DNA of 27,386 bases from JAVBOP01 sp031550405. Lineage in GTDB: Bacteria; Bacteroidota; Ignavibacteria; Kapaibacteriales; UBA2268. The DNA lies in contig JAVBOP010000192.1 of assembly GCA_031550405.1 (NCBI GenBank), positions 1 to 27,386 on the forward strand, in the 5' to 3' direction. This document shows, piece by piece, positions 24,510-27,386 of this stretch; position 1 is the stretch's first letter; the number at the start of each line of letters is the position of its first letter. The translations under genes were made by a program, and so were the position numbers. A model generated the notes under the pieces. That model was not told where the DNA came from. It made no database searches and saw only the letters and a program-made list of their open reading frames with translations.

Positions 24510-25793
24510 CTACGGTCTTATGTAGTGATAATATGCAACTATTGATGGATAATTGGATAGTATGCCGTCGAATTTTCCATTAGTAATGAAATCCTGTATG
24601 AAGCTCAGATCATCCAATGTCCAGCAAAATGCAAGCATTCCTTCAGCCTGAACATGTGCCACGTTCGCATCGGCTGTTCCCAATGTCCAGCGCGTCGTCC
24701 ATGCCTTTGCCCCAGCATCTTCAGCCTGTTCTACACTTAATTCGCACAACGACTCATAATCTGCATGCGTTGGCTGCGCTACAAAAGCATCATAAATGTT
24801 CTGACCCGGCAACCCAATGCAGATTAATAAATCGCGTCCTTTTGCCTTCGCTTTCTGCATTGCAGCCTTTTGTATCGGCATAACCTGCTGCACTTTTTTG
24901 ACTGAAATATCGTAATCATCATTCTTCATGTCAAGCCAGACAAAACGCAGCTCAGTACTATCAATGACATAATTTAGCAGTCCTTCCAATGTCGGAATTT
25001 TCTCGCCATGAATCAGGCGAACATAATTCTCCAACTGATTGAATGTGAAATTGCCTATCTTACCAAAAATAGGTCCTTTAGTCGTCAAACGGATATTTAT
25101 ATCCGGATCATGGTATATCACAGGTATGTTGTCTTTCGTGAGCTGTATATCTATTTCAATACCCATAGTTCCCAAGCCAGCCGTATATTTCACCATTTCA
25201 ATGCTATTTTCAGAGTGCGGCAGCCTGTCAGATGTTCTGCCACCGGCTCGATGCCCTAATATCAAGAATTTACCGTTAGTTACAGCTTCTGAAAATGGGC
25301 GGATATATTCAAGAACAATCGGAATGTTTGGCAAGGCATTGCCTTTGCTCCAAGTGCCATTTATGACAATATCCTTTATTGGCTGACCATTCAGAATATC
25401 AGCAGCGCCATCGTCTCTGCCAATATAAAACTCCACAAGTCCTGTGTTATCAGCAATTATGTATCTCCAATTGCCCTGCATCATAATTACAGAATCCAGT
25501 GAACCAAGCTTGAGTATGGCATAAAAACCGTTGGTTGCACTAAACATTGACAACTGGTTATCGGCAGTATGCTTTATGACTATGGTGTCGCCAAATTCCT
25601 CCGTGCCGGTTATCTTATAAATGCCTTCCATCGCATTGAGGGCAGCAGCGCTCAGCGGATACGTTTCGTTCAATATTGTTTTATCGCCCCATTGAGGATA
25701 ATCTATTGTTGCTATTGGCTCGCAACTGTTAAATAATAAAGAAGTTGCAGCTGAAAGGATTATACTTGAAACTATTAATAATATTTTTTTCAT
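24510..25793 (-). CDS. Glycerophosphodiester phosphodiesterase-like lipoprotein
   Basis: A 427-residue lipoprotein: MKKILLIV and a hydrophobic core lead to L-F-N-S-C (Cys24). Residues about 45-170 form a separate beta-rich region of no family I recognise. Residues about 175-425 are a GDPD TIM barrel with ILGHRAGG (His181, Arg182), S-E-N (Glu195, Asn196), GIEIDIQLT (Glu213, Asp215) and VIYHDPD (His228), which covers the metal and general acid/base residues. It ends with CWTLDDLSFIQDFI and DGILSNYP. The family releases glycerol 3-phosphate from glycerophosphodiesters. The ATG at 25793 is chosen for the signal peptide; ATGs at 25802 and 25820 are in frame. It diverges from the tyrosine phenol-lyase gene across a hairpin. 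Confidence 0.85.
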   Translation of the reverse strand: MKKILLIVSSIILSAATSLLFNSCEPIATIDYPQWGDKTILNETYPLSAAALNAMEGIYKITGTEEFGDTIVIKHTADNQLSMFSATNGFYAILKLGSLDSVIMMQGNWRYIIADNTGLVEFYIGRDDGAADILNGQPIKDIVINGTWSKGNALPNIPIVLEYIRPFSEAVTNGKFLILGHRAGGRTSDRLPHSENSIEMVKYTAGLGTMGIEIDIQLTKDNIPVIYHDPDINIRLTTKGPIFGKIGNFTFNQLENYVRLIHGEKIPTLEGLLNYVIDSTELRFVWLDMKNDDYDISVKKVQQVMPIQKAAMQKAKAKGRDLLICIGLPGQNIYDAFVAQPTHADYESLCELSVEQAEDAGAKAWTTRWTLGTADANVAHVQAEGMLAFCWTLDDLSFIQDFITNGKFDGILSNYPSIVAYYHYIRP

Positions 25794-26105
25794 AAAACTC
25801 ATATTTCCAATACGTACCATATTTTTAAACTCAAATATACGAATTTATATCATAATTCATGTTATGATATAAAGGCAATTGCAGCTGAATGTTAAAAATT
25901 GGCGCCACAAGCCAAGCCGCAAATGCCAGTTGCCCCACTTTTATTTGCACCCCACTAAAAAGTATAAGCAATTTTTTTTTGATACCAATACTAAAAATAT
26001 ATCGTTCAGTTTATAAAAAAACTTGGTCATGTAATCAATATTTACTAACTTGCACGCACTTTTTTATAAATATATGTGTCAAATATCATTTGTTAAGGAA
26101 AAACA
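25794..26105. promoter_or_regulatory. Divergent promoter region, GDPD versus tyrosine phenol-lyase
   Basis: A 312-base gap. It holds a long-armed hairpin at 25844-25873, close to the GDPD start. Nearer the lyase gene lies an AT-rich stretch including TATAAATATATG around 26065-26076, a possible -10 region. AAGGAA at 26095-26100 is a clear ribosome-binding site 5 bases before the lyase ATG. Confidence 0.4.
25844..25873. repeat. 12-bp-arm palindrome near the GDPD gene start
   Basis: TTTATATCATAA and TTATGATATAAA (12 bp, perfect) flank TTCATG. It lies 24 bases beyond the farthest in-frame start of the GDPD gene, in its promoter area. The all-AT arms and near-symmetry suit a dimeric regulator better than a terminator. 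Confidence 0.6.
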
Positions 26106-27386
26106 ATGGCTTTAACTAACAATCCAATGGCAGAACCATATAAAATAAAGATGGTTGAGCCTCTAAAAGTAACTACAAGAGAATACCGCGAAAACGCAAT
26201 GAAAGAAGCAGGTTATAATACATTTTTGCTTCGCAGTGAAGATGTTTATATTGATTTGCTGACTGACTCAGGCACAAACGCAATGAGCGAATGGCAATGG
26301 GCAGGAATGATGCTTGGCGATGAAGCTTATGCTGGTAGTAAAAACTATTATGTCCTTGAAAATGCAATGTACGAATGTTTTGGCTACAAACATTTAATTC
26401 CTGCGCATCAAGGTCGTGGTGCTGAACAATTAGTATCGAAAGCATTAATTAAACCGGGTCAATATGTTCCAGGTAATATGTATTTCACTACAACAAGAGA
26501 GCATCAAGAGCTTGCTGGTGGTCAATTTATTGATGTTATCGTTGACGAAGCTCACGATCCAGAAGCAAAACAACCATTCAAAGGTAATGTTGATTTAAAT
26601 AAATTTGAAGCTCTGATTAAGAGAGTTGGCGGTGAAAATATTGCATATATCACAGTTGGTGTTACTGTAAATTTGGCTGCCGGACAACCAGTATCAATGG
26701 CTAACCTTAAAGCTACACACGAATTAGCTCATAAGCATGGTATTAAAGTTGTTCTTGATGCAACTCGTGCTATGGAAAATGCTTATTTCATCCAACAGCG
26801 TGAAGAAGGCTATAAGAATAAGTCTGTTAAGGCTATTTTACGTGAAATGTGTAGTTATACTGATGCTGCAACTTGCTCAGGCAAAAAAGATTTTCATACT
26901 AATATCGGTGGATTTGCTGCTTGTAACGATGATGATTTAGCAACTGAAATGCGCAGCATGGTTGTAGTTTATGAAGGTTTACAAACTTATGGCGGAATGG
27001 CTGGACGCGATATGGAAGCTATGGCTCGCGGTATGTTGGAAGCATGTCAAGACCACGTTATGGCTCACCGTGTGGCTCAGTCAGAATATCTTGGCAACAA
27101 ATTGATTGCTGCTGGCATTCCTGTTGTTAATCCAATCGGTGGACATGGTGTATTTATCAATGCTCGCAAGTTCTATCCACATGTTCCTCAAGAGCAATAT
27201 GTCGCTCAATCACTTGCAGCAGATTTATATATTCATTCTGGCGTTCGTTCTATGGAACGCGGCATTGTTTCTGCGGGTAGGGATAAAGTTACTGGGCACG
27301 AACACAAACCAAAATTGGAAACTATCCGTTTAACTATTCCACGTCGTGTTTACACTCAATCACATTTTGATGTTGTAGCAGAAGCG
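26106..27386 (+). CDS. tpl: Tyrosine phenol-lyase (3' end outside the window)
   Basis: The frame runs 427 codons to the window edge; the family has about 456 residues, so about 30 are missing. It is a PLP beta-eliminating lyase of the TPL/tryptophanase group. Visible are LLTDSGTNAMSEWQWAGMM, HQGRGAEQL, DATRAMENAYF (Asp218, Arg221), the PLP lysine in TCSGKKD (Lys261) and YEGLQTYGGMAGRDMEAMA. The choice of TPL over tryptophanase rests on KPGQYVPGNMYFTTT and on RSMERG, where Arg385 matches the TPL Arg that holds the phenol hydroxyl. It splits tyrosine to phenol, pyruvate and ammonia. Codons are strongly biased to GCT, GGT, CGT, GTT and CCA, unlike neighbouring genes, which suggests high expression. 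Confidence 0.9.
   Translation, partial: MALTNNPMAEPYKIKMVEPLKVTTREYRENAMKEAGYNTFLLRSEDVYIDLLTDSGTNAMSEWQWAGMMLGDEAYAGSKNYYVLENAMYECFGYKHLIPAHQGRGAEQLVSKALIKPGQYVPGNMYFTTTREHQELAGGQFIDVIVDEAHDPEAKQPFKGNVDLNKFEALIKRVGGENIAYITVGVTVNLAAGQPVSMANLKATHELAHKHGIKVVLDATRAMENAYFIQQREEGYKNKSVKAILREMCSYTDAATCSGKKDFHTNIGGFAACNDDDLATEMRSMVVVYEGLQTYGGMAGRDMEAMARGMLEACQDHVMAHRVAQSEYLGNKLIAAGIPVVNPIGGHGVFINARKFYPHVPQEQYVAQSLAADLYIHSGVRSMERGIVSAGRDKVTGHEHKPKLETIRLTIPRRVYTQSHFDVVAEA

Noticed and set aside
26106..27386. Annotation as tryptophanase
   Set aside because: The KPGQYVPGNMYFTTT stretch and the RSMERG Arg follow tyrosine phenol-lyase. Tryptophanase has a different insert and residue at these places.

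Overview
The window reads as a low-GC chromosome segment of a flagellated, Gram-negative bacterium of the Bacteroidota/Chlorobiota (FCB) superphylum. A lineage such as Ignavibacteria or Kapabacteria would fit, but the sequence does not settle the class. Supporting features are a Bacteroidota-type LptE lipoprotein, an alternative GlmU-like protein, a membrane-anchored CobN relative of the HmuS type, a hemerythrin/LuxR gene pair, and flagellar switch genes, which typical Bacteroidetes lack. No rRNA, tRNA, CRISPR array or intact insertion sequence was seen.

Layout. Bases 1-850 are a decay zone. They hold a lipoprotein leader fragment, a frameshifted HicA-like toxin and a frameshifted ribbon-helix-helix antitoxin-like gene. 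A radical SAM/SPASM gene follows (859-1956). On the minus strand lies a flagellar run fliL-fliM-fliN-fliO (4855 to 2184). It is followed by a 20-codon gene start with a good ribosome-binding site, cut short at a 22-bp palindrome that also abuts the radical SAM gene. Divergent from fliL is a 1464-codon CobN/HmuS-type chelatase gene (5220-9614). Its central linker is built from intergenic-type palindromic repeats, including a 90-bp in-frame direct repeat. Next come a hemerythrin-domain gene overlapping a LuxR regulator with a degenerate receiver, a GlmU-like fusion gene, and a lone atpG.

From 13.6 to 22.7 kb all genes are on the minus strand and concern the envelope: histidine kinase, MlaD/MCE protein, PpiD-like foldase, then (after a strong terminator) a metallo-beta-lactamase-fold hydrolase overlapping lptE, and a GT2 glycosyltransferase. 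On the plus strand nadA is followed by an exported M15 peptidase-like gene. A GDPD lipoprotein gene and a tyrosine phenol-lyase gene (cut by the window end) are divergent around a 12-bp-arm hairpin.

The most unusual signals are the repeat-derived linker of the chelatase, and a spaced palindrome ATGA-N8-TCAT. I find the palindrome 11 times in the first 12.8 kb and not at all in the remaining 14.5 kb, against roughly one expected in the whole window from base composition. Other leads are the truncated flagellar operon end, the decayed toxin-antitoxin zone, and the hemerythrin/pseudo-receiver pair beside a possible haem dechelatase.
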